A stretch of 62,111 nucleotides of DNA from Sphaeroforma sirkka (Eukaryota; Opisthokonta; Ichthyosporea; Ichthyophonida): assembly GCA_001586965.3 (NCBI GenBank), contig LUCW03000133.1, forward strand, positions 1 through 62,111. Reading direction: 5' to 3'. Positions 38,531 to 48,446 of this stretch are shown here, piece after piece. A program made the translations under genes and the position numbers. The notes below the pieces were generated by a model. That model did not search any database and was not told where the DNA came from. It saw nothing but the letters and a program-made list of their open reading frames with translations. Each line of letters begins with the position of its first letter. Position 1 is the first letter of the stretch.

Positions 38531-39218
38531 GAGAACGTTATCACCGACGTATAAGGCGAATCGTCAAGATGCAGCGGACTCTTGCAAGTAACACAGAAGA
38601 AATAGTACATGCTGCAAAGAGTAGACAGCACTTATCAGGCATCGTGCAGGTACACTCAAGTTGGTTTGAATAGGGAATTTGTTTTTTTGGTTTTCCAACT
38701 TCAAAACCGATGTATCTACCTTGGGCTTCTAGGTTATTCTTGGGAACCTTGACCTGAACTTCCTGGCTGCAGGCCTCGGGTTTGATTGATGTTGGAGTAC
38801 AGTGGTCCGAAGGTTGGATTAAAGGAGCATTCAGAACGCTAGAATACGACAGGCGGTTGATCATTGAACACGCTTCGAGTCTATCAGCAACTCTTAATTA
38901 CTCCTATAGGCAGAGCAAAGGAGAGCAAAACGAGTACTCATTAACAAAACCAACCCAAAAACAAAATGATTAGCAATCATTAAGGAGCAAGGTGTATTCG
39001 AGAGCAACCAGTTTTCGGGGACCCGCAAGCAGACCTTGTAGACATCAACATGATTCAATGATAATTAGCTATTTTGGTATCACGAGAGGAGAACGGCGGA
39101 AGAAAGTGTGTAACACAAATGGCTGAGTTCAACTATTATATAATAGCCGACACTCCTTCAATCTGGACCAACTATTCATCAACAACACAAAGCCATACAT
39201 CGAAGTCTTAACATCAAG

Positions 39219-41292
39219 ATGCCTATGCGTCCAGCACCCCGCAGCCCTCGACGCACTCGTCGCGACGGCAAAGCAACCCAGAGATCCTTGTCAGATTTCG
39301 AGCAGACCCACCAAGGAGGCACAGCTTCTTCGCGCCAGACAGTAGCATCGCGTCGAAGAGATGAACAACCGCGATATGAACAGACAGACCAAGACATGCG
39401 CCAGGCAGCAAGCAGGCGACATCAGTTGGGGCACGGGTCTCGCTTATCGGCAAGAGGGAGAGCAGATCCAGAAGACAGTGAGGTGCAATTTGTGATTAGG
39501 CATACTAGTCGTTCAAAGTCTGCTGAACCAGCAGCTGAGCGACACAGGGTAGCCAATGTCCGAGGTACTTCGGGCATTCATTCAGCGGGTGATAGACCGC
39601 ATTCATGGCAGTCTTTTCACCGAGCACCTGAACGAGATTTCACTCGAAAGCGAACTCGATCGGGGAGTTTACCAGTGCAAGTCAGGATTCCCTCGCAGGC
39701 AACGGGATGAGCGACAAGTCCAACGGCATAGAAATATGTCAGGGTGGGCCACGGGCACTCGTCAGCAAAACTCTCTGACGAAATCAGGGGCCGACAGCTA
39801 GAGCAATATTTGAGCGACCCACATGGGGATTATCGTAGGGAAGCCGAACGAGAACAACTACGTAGACGATGGGAACTCAGCCGACAGCACCGAGACTTCG
39901 CGCGATCGATACAGGATATGCGCAAGGCTAGTTACGTCGACGACGGGAAGCGCAAGTATAGTGACGTCGACGACGGTAAGTAAGTCTAGTGATGTCGACG
40001 ACGGTAATGTTCATGGCAGCAGAAAACGACCGCACAAAGACGAACAGGCGAGAGAGCCGATCATGACACCAGCGCAGTGGAACGAGCATCGCCGAGCCAT
40101 GTGTCAACGCCTCGAAGGGAAGATATCTTTCTTTGTGGATGAACTTTGTCGAGCACAGGGAAACTACGATGTCCCAAGATGTACATTACTAACGTCCACG
40201 ATCGATACACTGAAAGGAGCGTTGAATACTCAATTGGAAGCTATCAGGAAGAACAGAGCTCCGGAGCCACGGACATGGCCCGATTGGCCTTTAGACCGTT
40301 ATCAATTAAGCAGCACAGCCGATAGAGACACACGAGGGGCGCTAGAAGAGGCACTGAAGAACGCCCATGTCTCAGGACTAGATGAGTCGTGGATGGTACG
40401 TTGGTTCTATAAGGTACTCATACATTTTAAGGCAGCAAAGGCCACAATTGACTATCTCCGTGACAACCATAATCAGCTGAGGGTATATCCGGCGGAACAG
40501 GTCATAGACCAAATCTGTCAACATGAGAGCAAGGCCACCGTAGACCCTACCTTTAAGAAGTTGGCGAAGGGTAATCCCCGCACCAAGGGTGTAGAGTCAG
40601 CCAGGGAACATTTGAACAAGATTGTGGAAGTTCACAAGAGAGCCTGGGAGCGAGCAGATAAGGGCAAGGACTTTCCTAAGCGGTTGCTTAATCACTGCCT
40701 CATACAGGCCCTCGAGGACCTGACAGGTAATATGACGTATGAACGCACGCTACAACACCACATAGGTTGGGACCACCTGGAGACTGAAGACCTTCTCCGC
40801 ATTTTAAATCCAGACATACAAGAAACCGATGCCATCCTCAGACAACGGGTACGGACACAGATGAATGTGGGGGATAGGCGGAGACAGTTTCCAGCCCAAC
40901 AACGAGATCGTAATTTGAATACGAATACAGGAGGAGGCAGCACACAACGCACAAGCACGTCTACGACCACCACGTGTTACGCGTGCAGAGCGGGTGCCCC
41001 ACCCAGTTTCAGGCATATATCATCCTGCAAGCACTACCAGTCGAACAAAAGGGTTGGATTCACATCCAGCTCGGGCCGAGGATTTAAGCAAGGCGTATCC
41101 TTCGATAAGAGTTTGCCCGCGGTCAACACCATTACGGCTCTAACAGACTCGGACGACCAGCAAACGGAGCAGGAGGAGACCACGCCTACAGACACACACA
41201 TTGCTTCCATACTGGCACACCCAGACGAAATCGAACAGGGTGAGTTGGAAGAGGATGCAACGTGGGAAACCATAGGCAGCGATCAGGAATAG
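39219..41292 (+). pseudogene. gag: gag of element B (frameshifted)
   Basis: The segment encodes the structural Gag protein of element B. Its first ATG at 39,219 opens an Arg/Ser/Gln-rich region, and the reading frame then changes near 39,560-39,710, 39,790 and 39,900. A long frame to the stop at 41,292 holds the part best conserved with element A: PRTWPDWPLDRY, RDTRGALEEALKNAHVSGLDESW, ATVDPTFKKLAKG and MTYERTLQHH. Near the C-terminus is an atypical zinc knuckle, C-x2-C-x9-H-x3-C (CYACRAG...H...CKHY, 40,975-41,028), instead of the usual CCHC spacing. The tail is acidic. The capsid assignment rests on position upstream of the protease and on the knuckle. Confidence 0.82.
39930..40012 (+). repeat. 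Triplicated VDDGK/N-encoding motif in gag
   Basis: GTCGACGACGG occurs three times within about 80 bp, encoding YVDDGK, DVDDGK and DVDDGN. This is a short in-gene expansion in the N-terminal, poorly conserved part of Gag, close to a frame change. Confidence 0.85.
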
Positions 41293-41380
41293 GACGTAAG
41301 GGTGTCGGATGTAGATGCAACTTTAGTTTTCCCGTCTAGCACACCTGTGATACTATCGATCAAAAGATCCATTACTTTCA

Positions 41381-41818
41381 ATGGACAATCGAGTATTCAT
41401 ATCCATCCTGATTAACGGTAAGACATGCAGGGCGTTAGTGGATTCTGGGGCAAACAGAAGTTGCATTGATTCGACATCCGCACACGATTGGGGATTGCAA
41501 ATTAAGTCGGCTCCGGAGGGATCCTATATATACCTAGCTGATCGTAGTCTTCGTACACGGCGAATAGGCTCAACCGTACAAACTCCAGTACGATATGGTC
41601 TAGAGCTCACAGAACAGTCTTTCGAGCTAATGAATCTACCACCGGCTATCCACGCGATCGTAGGCCAGGATCTTATGCCTGGCTTAGGGCTATACGTGGG
41701 AGGCCTTCAATCGCCATTCTCACCCATAGATCCAACGGAGCTAGACAAACTATTGGAACCAATACCGCTGAGACGACCACCAGATTTGACCGAGGAACCG
41801 GTGTTCGCCTGGAACTAG
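41381..41818 (+). CDS. Retropepsin-like aspartic protease of element B
   Basis: This open frame encodes the protease that processes the Gag-Pol polyprotein. The active-site signature LVDSGANRSCID is at residues 19-30 (DSG instead of the commoner DTG). A flap-like region YIYLADRSLRTRRIGS follows, then the C-terminal hydrophobic-glycine motif AIVGQDLMPGLGLYVGG. It matches the protease of element A (LIDTGANRSCIS ... VIVGQDMLKGLGLYIGG) over its length. The frame lies 88 bp beyond the gag stop and ends 71 bp before the RT frame begins. MDNRVF is the first Met of the frame, but in a polyprotein it need not be a true start. The frame ends at EEPVFAWN, where a shift separates it from RT. Confidence 0.85.
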   Translation: MDNRVFISILINGKTCRALVDSGANRSCIDSTSAHDWGLQIKSAPEGSYIYLADRSLRTRRIGSTVQTPVRYGLELTEQSFELMNLPPAIHAIVGQDLMPGLGLYVGGLQSPFSPIDPTELDKLLEPIPLRRPPDLTEEPVFAWN

Positions 41819-43271
41819 ACAAGGAACTGAGGGACAATGACGGTATTCGAGAAAAGGACAGGTGCAGACTGGAAGGAGGCGAAGTTAGATTGCCAGTGAC
41901 ACCAGATCAAGCTGCAAGGATGCGGAAGGCAGTAAGGAACTTTGTAGCAGACAAATGGATACCATGGGTAGATAGACAGGTGCAGAAGTGGATTCAAGAT
42001 TTGGTCATAGTTCAAAGGGATACAGCCACTTCCGTCAACTTACCCTTGCTCGCCGTGCCAGAGTATACTCAATCTGGAGAACTAAAAGAAAGTGCGAGTG
42101 TGTTTGGACCTCAGAGCGGTGAATGCATTAATACCGGCGGATCAGTTCATTATTCCCCGTATCAACGACATCATTGGTAACATCAAAGGGAAGAGATATT
42201 ACACGACATTGGATCTAACCGCAGCGTACCATCGACTCCCAATTCACCCTGATTCTCAGTATCTATTCAGTTTCACACATGGCAAAAGCCAGTATTCCTT
42301 TACATCAGCGCCATTTGGACTACACACACTGACGCAGCAGTTTCAGCGTACACTGAGTGTGATATTGCAAGGACTTCCGGCACACCACTACCTGGACGAC
42401 ATCGTAATAGCAACAGATGACTACGAGGAACACGTACGAGTAGTGAAAGAGGTCATTCGGCGGCTGACGTACCACAGTTTCAAGCTAAACCCTTCAAAAT
42501 GTCATTTTGCAGTCAAAGAAGTCATGATCCTAGGGAAGCGAGTATCGAAGGCCGGAATTGATATTTGCCATGAAAAGCAGGCCAAGCTCATTGACTGGCC
42601 AACCGAAGAAGAAGTACAAAGACATTGCATCGGCCTTGGGATTAGCCAACTTTCTTCACGAGCACCTACCAAACTTTGCAGAGGTAGTTGCCCCACTCCG
42701 GGAATTTGTAAGACTGAAGCCTAAGGAAATCATTGGAGACAGGTGGGAACAGAGACACCAGCAAGCTTGGGATGCCATGAAGCAAGCCATAGTTGAGGCA
42801 GTAGTGTTGAAATTTCCCGTCGACGAAGTACCTTTACAACTCGAAACGGATGCAAGCGACTACGGTATTGGAGGTGCATTGTTCCAGACCATAGAAGGGA
42901 AGAAGCAATACCTAATGTTCTTCAGCAAGACCCTCAACGCAGCACAGCGCAATTACGCAACACCCATGAAGGAATTATTGGCCTTGGTATATGGTCTCAC
43001 ACACTTCCGGGATCATCTCGAAGGTCAACGCTTTTCAGTGTTGACTGATCACAAGGCTTTGGTGTATATGAACACACAGCTAAAGCTGAATCCGATGCTA
43101 CAACGATGGCATCACATCATAGCGCCTTTCAATTTTACTATCTCGCACATCCCGGGTATAAAGAACGTGTTACCAGACGCGTGGTCTAGGCTTCATGAGG
43201 GAACTGTTGAGACTGAGGACCCGGAGGTACTATATGCAGAATGTTGGCAACTTTTTTCCAGACTACTTTGA
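41819..43271 (+). pseudogene. Reverse transcriptase and RNase H of element B
   Basis: Three frames must be joined. The first, 41,890 to about 42,088, holds the pre-RT segment (WIPWVDRQVQKWIQDLV, NLPLLAVPEYTQSGELK). The second, about 42,089-42,605, holds the RT palm with VCLDLRAVNALIP, the catalytic aspartate in YYTTLDLTAAYHRLP, FTSAPFGLHTLTQQFQRTL and the YLDD box (42,389-42,400). A shift in GAAGAAGAAG near 42,610 leads to the third, with ASALGLANFLHEHLPNFAEV and RNase H: LETDASDYGIGGALF, KELLALVYGL, LTDHKALVYM and LPDAWSR. All RT and RNase H signature residues are present. The third frame is lost at a run of six T (43,252-43,257) where five would keep the frame. Confidence 0.88.
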
Positions 43272-43570
43272 GCAAGCGCAACGGATTATGGGTGAGAATA
43301 ATGTCGATGTCTTTGCTTCGCATCAGGATCATCATTTGCCACGCTACTACACCGACGATGACAGGGGTGGAGCGTTTGCACATTGTTGAAAGATATAGAC
43401 GGATGGATGAACCCACCATGGAGATTAATCCATAGAATGTTGCGCAAGATACGATCAGAGAGGGCCACAGCTACGGTGTGTCTACCGTGGGCGCCCCACG
43501 AGCCTTGGTTCCAGTTATTCAAGTCGCTTCTACAAAGAGACCCAGTATTAGTTCCAAGGACAGCCCACTC
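43252..43570 (+). pseudogene. Dam-like adenine methyltransferase domain in B pol
   Basis: Between RNase H and the integrase zinc finger lies YFEQAQRIMGENNVDVFAS, then LPRYYTDDDRGGAFAH. After a 1-base deletion near 43,385 comes GWMNPPWRLIHRMLRKI, then ATVCLPWAPHEPWFQLF. The order D-[VL]-[FA]-A, PR[FY]-[YW]-T-x-[DE]-D, NPPW and LPW...WF is what I know from phage-type DNA N6-adenine methyltransferases (Pfam Dam family) and the MT domain of DIRS elements. NPPW lies at 43,410-43,421. The two frame breaks make this copy inactive as read. Confidence 0.7.
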
Positions 43571-44687
43571 CTTCCTCAAATACGGAAAGTATGCGAGTGG
43601 CAAGGCACCATGGGGTCACACAGTCATTGCCAGAGTAGGCCCACGCAATGGTTACAGCCTTCCAGCGACGTTTTCAGCACGATTGGGATATGCAGAACCG
43701 TCCTCAGTATCGAAAGTCACCCCATTAGATACGTCTCGGCTAGTATCGATCGCTATCTCGGAAGTAGCCATGACGGATTCTCCAGATGAGGAAGAGATAA
43801 GCCGTCGCACACAGCTCACCTTGTGTCAGCATGAGATTGGGCATCATAGAGCAGAAGATACAGTTGCTCAACTACAGCAGAACGGACATTTGTGGCCTAA
43901 CGCTCTGGAACTTGCACAAACAGTTAGGAGAAACTGTCGCACATGTCTAGGACAGAGGGTGTTACGAAAGGGATTTCACCCGATGATTAATATAACGGCA
44001 AAGTATCCGTGGGATCATATTCAAGTCGACATGATTCCAATGCCACTAGTTTCAGCAGCAGGAAATCGATATATATTGCACGTCTTGGATATAGCAACGG
44101 GGTACTCGATATTGAGAGCAACGGCCACAAAGTCAGCAGAAGTGGTGACATCTAAACTTATGGAGGTGTTTGGGGAACATGGTTTTCCCAGGAAAATTCA
44201 ATCAGACGAGGGAGGCGAGTTTTCGAACAAGATTGTTAAATTAATAACTCAAGAAGTTGGAGTGATGCATGCAAAGTCGCCACCATATCGTCCTCAGGTT
44301 CTGGGAGCAGCGGAGAGAAGACACAGAGACATCATACACGAAGGAGTTCGCAAGCTATGTGAATCTTTGCCTACGGCATGGGATGTCCGACTACCACTTA
44401 TTATGCTGTGCCAGAACCTCCGAATATCTCGGCGACACAAGACAGCACCATTCAGTGCTTACTTCGGTCGCCGTCATGTTCCGTTTGCTGACTTCACGGA
44501 TGACCTTCCGGGGAATCAGCCGGTCACCAATGAGGCTTGGGCACACCGGCTGGATCGTTTGCACGACACTATCTTGCCGACGCTTTACAAGGTCACGCAG
44601 AAATACGCAGACACACTATCCAGGCAGTTTGACCGCCTCCATGCTTACGATTTTATCGCCTTTCAACCAGGGGATGTGGTGTGGTAA
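43383..44687 (+). CDS. Integrase of element B (with methyltransferase-like N-terminal part)
   Basis: A 434-codon open frame. Residues 7-60 are the end of the methyltransferase-like domain (NPPW at 10-13). The zinc-binding HHCC motif follows: H150, H154, C185, C188. The integrase core has D216 (IQVDMIPMP), D275 (IQSDEGGEF) and E311 (GAAERRHRDI). The D275-E311 spacing of 35 residues matches the D,D(35)E transposase/integrase family. The frame continues through QNLRISRRHKTAPF, typical of the gypsy integrase C-terminal region, and ends at a frameshift just before GPY/F (GDVVW then stop). The first Met is not a natural start, as this is an internal piece of the Pol polyprotein. Confidence 0.88.
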   Translation: MLKDIDGWMNPPWRLIHRMLRKIRSERATATVCLPWAPHEPWFQLFKSLLQRDPVLVPRTAHSFLKYGKYASGKAPWGHTVIARVGPRNGYSLPATFSARLGYAEPSSVSKVTPLDTSRLVSIAISEVAMTDSPDEEEISRRTQLTLCQHEIGHHRAEDTVAQLQQNGHLWPNALELAQTVRRNCRTCLGQRVLRKGFHPMINITAKYPWDHIQVDMIPMPLVSAAGNRYILHVLDIATGYSILRATATKSAEVVTSKLMEVFGEHGFPRKIQSDEGGEFSNKIVKLITQEVGVMHAKSPPYRPQVLGAAERRHRDIIHEGVRKLCESLPTAWDVRLPLIMLCQNLRISRRHKTAPFSAYFGRRHVPFADFTDDLPGNQPVTNEAWAHRLDRLHDTILPTLYKVTQKYADTLSRQFDRLHAYDFIAFQPGDVVW

Positions 44688-45089
44688 TGGTACGGTCCGA
44701 AGGTCGCACAACCAAAGCAATGCGACCAATGTTTGGACCATACGTTGTCAAAGCCAGACAGGGACAAGGATATGAACTGACACACAAGGATGGTTCACTT
44801 CCAGATATTTCAAAGGTAAACCAGTTAGAGTGGAACTTTTTTGCGACTAGTCCATAGAGCCACCGAAAAGCCTTTAGAAGATCATATGTGGCAGGATAGT
44901 TCCTCGTTCCGTTACATCATTCGACATAGACAGAATGATTCCACAGGGAATACAGAATACTTGGTTCGCTGGCGGGATGGTGATCCAACTTGGGAGTCAG
45001 CCGAAGCTTTTGACGATCCGAATGACATCGCGGCATACCACAAAGCCGAGCAAACTCGGCAGAAGAAGAAAGCGGCACAACAACAATAA
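44688..45089 (+). pseudogene. GPY/F module and chromodomain of element B
   Basis: After the shift at 44,687 the GPY/F module (RPMFGPYVVKARQGQGYEL) is read in a different frame. It is followed by another shift and then a clean 83-codon frame from 44,841 to 45,089 with RLVHRATEKP and a chromodomain-like segment, FRYIIRHRQND, YLVRWRDGDPTWESAEAFDD and IAAYHKAEQ. Aromatic residues in YLVRW and PTWES fit the chromodomain fold. In chromoviruses this tail binds modified histones and guides integration into heterochromatin (established knowledge). The position next to satellites agrees with that role. Confidence 0.85.
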
Positions 45090-45199
45090 TTCCAACGTTA
45101 CGTTGATGAATACTAGATGTCTATCATCTACTTCCGGATCGGAGTTTTGTCTCTCCTCGTGAGATTTCACCACGGTATAGAGGCGAAAGACGATTCCAC

Positions 45200-45320
45200 A
45201 ACTCGAGCTTATAGGCGAGTATAACTCCAGCGGATACCCTAGCTTATGGGGGGGGGTGAAAACATACCAGCGGATACCCTAGCTTTTTTGGGGGGTGAAA
45301 ATATACCAGCACAGCCGGGA
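45200..45320 (+). repeat. 40-bp minisatellite in the B 3' UTR
   Basis: CCAGCGGATACCCTAGCTT, a G-rich run and GTGAAAA repeat with a 40-bp period from 45,227 and 45,267; a third partial copy starts at 45,307. The core CTAGCT...CCAGC resembles the minisatellite in the 3' UTR of element A. Confidence 0.85.
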
Positions 45321-45499
45321 TGGTTCAAAAGACCAGTTTCAAGGCAAGAACTTACTCAGCAGAAGGATTTCATTAGTTTTATATATATATATATATATTT
45401 ATTGTTTATTTACACTACTAGTTATATATGTTTAATTTTCAATAGTTTAAGAGGTCATTTATTTTTGAAGCTCTTCAATCACTGGTGACGCTTGAGCTT

Positions 45500-45507
45500 G
45501 AGGGGAG
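45500..45507 (+). other. Polypurine tract of element B
   Basis: GAGGGGAG lies immediately before the 3' LTR start (TGTGGT). This is the position and composition expected of the primer for plus-strand synthesis. Confidence 0.8.
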
Positions 45508-45687
45508 TGTGGTAAAAGTCCCCTTAAACCACTATCAGTGTGGAGTTAGAATTAGTTTACAATTAATTCACACGAGGTGAATTATTTGTAGACCACGTAG
45601 ACAATCAAATATAAGAATAAATACACCGCACTGAGCCTCAGGGAGACTCAGTAGGTTTTAGTATCGTATTTTGATGTGTTTACTACA
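45508..45687 (+). repeat. 3' LTR of element B
   Basis: It begins TGTGGTAAAAGTCC, ends TTTACTACA, and matches 36,791-36,970 except at about four positions. Seventeen bases that belong to neither element (45,688-45,704) separate it from element A-minus. Confidence 0.93.
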
Positions 45688-45704
45688 TTTGTATGTGTTT
45701 TTTA

Positions 45705-46170
45705 CGGCGTGGTATGGGTTCGATAGCTTATCTAGTTCTGTGTCTATTGTGCAAGCAGCGATTGGATCCATGTATAGGCCCAAGCCTTTCAACATATCTT
45801 GCCCCCCCACTAACATCTATATACCCGTCGGCAAGTTCATCAATTCTAATGAACCGTCGATAATTCTGGTACCGTACCTTATAGGTACCACTTCCGTCGT
45901 CCCCAGTCGAGGAGTTCGCACCGCCTTGTCAGCTAAATATATAAATGACCCAGGTGGTGCCGGAGTTATTGGTCGGCCAAGGAGGTCTGCGGATGTCTGT
46001 GAGATACAACTTCTATTTGCTCCCGTGTCTATCAAGGCTTTTGAACGTACGTCCGTTGATTTGTACTTGAATATAGACTCGGTTGTCTGACGTCAGCAAT
46101 GGGTCTTGTATTGCCATCACTGCTCCAATCGTGGTAACAAATATGAAGCTCCTATCCGACTCAGACACCC
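45705..46170 (-). pseudogene. Protease fragment of A-minus
   Basis: A 72-codon frame (46,035-45,817) carries the active-site sequence IDTGANRSCISQTS and YLADKAVRTPRLGTTEVVPIR, nearly identical to the plus-strand copy. An extra A upstream (TTCAAAAGCC versus TTCAAAGCC) shifts the frame before the active site. A second shift follows LPTGI. The C-terminal part is cut by the insertion of element B. Confidence 0.88.
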
Positions 46171-46177
46171 TCACCTC

Positions 46178-48446
46178 TCATGCATGATCGGCTACCGACT
46201 CCCACGTGTCATAGGTGTGGTTTGGTGGTGACGTCATGTGCTCGAAGTCTTCGTAAAGGATCGTGTTGATATGAATCTCTGTAGCTTCCGATGGTGTGGA
46301 GCCAAGTCTTCGTCCTGTGTAAATCGCATTCACCTGTACTTGAGGCGTCGGACGTATTGTAACTACGTCTCTAGTCTGGGATGTATTCTGCCCCTGTCCT
46401 GCGGTTGACGTTGTGGACGGTCTGTGTACCTGATTGTACGTCCCTCAAAGGACGGTTGTTGTCGTATAGCCTTGCCTGACCCTCTGCGCTCACCGCTTGC
46501 GACGCCCTGAAATGGTGACACCGTGGATGTGCCTACCACCTGGTGGCGCCTGTGCCTGGCACCCCGCACAAGTCGTTGGTACCGTAGGTTGGGGCCGTTG
46601 AGTCCAATTCTGCGTTTGTCGTCTACTCGTCTGTAGGTTGGGGCGGCTATTGGTGTGGTCGCGACTTCCATTGGTCGTCGGGCCCTCGCGGTTGTTGCGA
46701 CCCTGGAAACGTGCTGCCGTACGTTGCTGTGCATCCTGAATGTCAGGGCTCAACAGCTGTATAAGCTCGTGTGTCTCCATCAGTTGCCATTTGGGATGCA
46801 ACTGTAGAGTACGTTCATAACGTACGGCCGTTGAGAGCTTCTTCTAACAGTTGTACAATGCAGTGGTTCACTAAATTCTGTTGGAAGTCGGCATCTGTCT
46901 GGCACCGTTCACGTGCCCTCCTGTGGTTCTCCATGCTGCTGTGTCATTTGTTCCATAAGAGGAGTGTGCATGTTCCGACTTTGGCCCTTGGCTAACTTGC
47001 GAAACGCAGGATCGACAGTGGCTTTGTGTTTCGTGCGAACAGATCTGTTCGATCTGTAGTTGAGGTGTGCATGTCTTCAACCGTTCAGAGTTGTCGCGGA
47101 TGTAGTCCAGCGTTGACTTTTCCGCCTTGAAGTAAGATAGTACCTTATGAAAACCATGTAAGGTTCCAAGTCTCGTCCAGCCCTGCGATTTGTGCGTTCT
47201 TGAACGCCTCGAGGAGGAACCCCTCTTGTGTCCCGTTCCATGATATCATGTAGGTAGTATCTGTTCGACGGCCAATCAGGCCACGTACGTGGTGAAGGTA
47301 CGGGACGCTTCTCTACCGGTCGGGACTCTAATGTAGCTCGAAGTGTCTCAATCACGCCCCGAAGAGCTTCAGCTCGAGCCGTGTTATTCTCCTCCTCGAT
47401 TGCTTGGCATAGCTCGTCACTTAACTGTAGTATCCGTGCGTGTAGCGCCTGTCGCCTTTTCTCGATACTAGCCGGTGTGGGCGGAGGCACTGTTGTCTCC
47501 TTCTCTTGTCGTTTATGTGTCTGTACATATTCACTGGGCGCTTCTTTCTCGCCCCACTGACGTTGCTGTTGTTGGCGCAGGTTCGTACTTAATCGGTCCT
47601 GTCTATTCTTCACCGCCTGCTTACCTTGAGGATTCTGTCTGGCTAATACTTGTTCATGTGCGAACTCTTGAAAAGTTGGTGTGTTCTCACTGGCAGACAG
47701 AGTATCATCCTCCTCGGTTGAACTGTCCTCTGACCCTGGTGATTTGTACCCGAGTCCATAAAACGGACGCTCACAGCCTTGAATTCGGAAGGTAGGGTTG
47801 TCTTCGTCCTCTGGTACTGCCTGTACCTGTACCCGTTCGTGTGCGTCAGAAGAACTCTCCTTAGCGGCCGGCCCTATTGTAGTTCGTCCGGCGTTTATGC
47901 GCTGTAACCTCTGTTCGTATTTTTTCAAGAGAGAGACTGCTGTTGTGTCATCAGCTCCGTGAGTTTCTGAGCTGACGATTGTTCCCGTGCCGTTTCCTTG
48001 TTGTTGGTACGGTTCCGGTGACGCTTCCGCTTGTTAGGTGGGAGGCGTGGTGGGTCATTACTGGGAAATAAGGCCCCTGAGTCCAGAGAGACGAACGAGG
48101 GGACAGCCCTTCACTGGCTACCTGTTCACCACCAGTAAAGTCTGACTACTGTCCGCACGCAGGTTGGGTACTTCCTTGGTCTCACCCTCGAATATGACAT
48201 CCTCGTCAGATTGTGCAGGTCCATTTTTTTGTTTGCTGTTGGTGGCTGCTTGTCGTCCGCGGAAATAATATGTGGAGCCCCAAGATGTGTCTGTTGTTGC
48301 CCTCCAGAGCCTGACCTGAGTGCGGAGCGGAGCCAGCGTTCCGTATGGGACTGACGACGTTTAGTTCCACGTCGGTCGATATCATCTTCCTTGCGGCGCT
48401 CAGGATTCAAGAGTTGCTGTCTACGACTTTGGGGGGGGTAGGACAT
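46178..48446 (-). pseudogene. gag: gag of element A-minus (frameshifted, ATG intact)
   Basis: This is the only A copy whose gag ATG (at 48,446) reads straight into the conserved sequence: MSYPPQSRRQQLL is followed by NPERRKEDDIDRRGTKRR. In both plus-strand gag copies an extra base here creates an early stop. The frame then breaks several times, near 48,310, 48,130, 47,945, 47,400, 47,200, 46,950, 46,830 and 46,520. The segments between these breaks match the plus-strand Gag, for example PRTWPDWPSNRYYLHDIMERDTRG. The zinc-knuckle start CAGCQAQAPPGGRH is present (46,570 downwards), but a missing C shifts the frame before its last cysteine. It ends at the conserved gag stop at 46,178. Confidence 0.85.

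Larger units (their letters stand above)
36971..39218 (+). other. Leader of element B (no gene recognised)
   Basis: About 2.2 kb separate the 5' LTR from the first gag ATG. The stretch is AT-rich with poly-T, two (TA)n tracts, a duplicated segment and a 74-bp tandem pair. No TGG-type tRNA primer-binding site follows the LTR, which is followed by TTTTTACGACTAG. Short open frames on either strand (up to about 107 codons) show no motif I recognise. It may have served as a long untranslated leader or may include unrelated inserted DNA. Confidence 0.6.
36791..45687 (+). mobile_element. Ty3/gypsy chromovirus-like LTR retrotransposon, family B
   Basis: Two 180-bp direct repeats (36,791-36,970 and 45,508-45,687) bracket, in order, a long leader, gag, aspartic protease, reverse transcriptase, RNase H, a methyltransferase-like linker, integrase, GPY/F and chromodomain. 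The order PR-RT-RH-IN places it in Ty3/gypsy. The chromodomain and GPY/F module suggest the chromovirus branch. It interrupts the reverse-strand element A-minus. Its gag and pol are broken by at least seven frameshifts. By eye the two LTRs differ at 4 of 180 positions, so the insertion is relatively recent. Confidence 0.93.

Noticed and set aside
37796..38864. Minus-strand frames of 62-107 codons in the B leader
   Set aside because: They are low-complexity or unrecognisable, have no counterpart in element A, and lie opposite the direction of the element.
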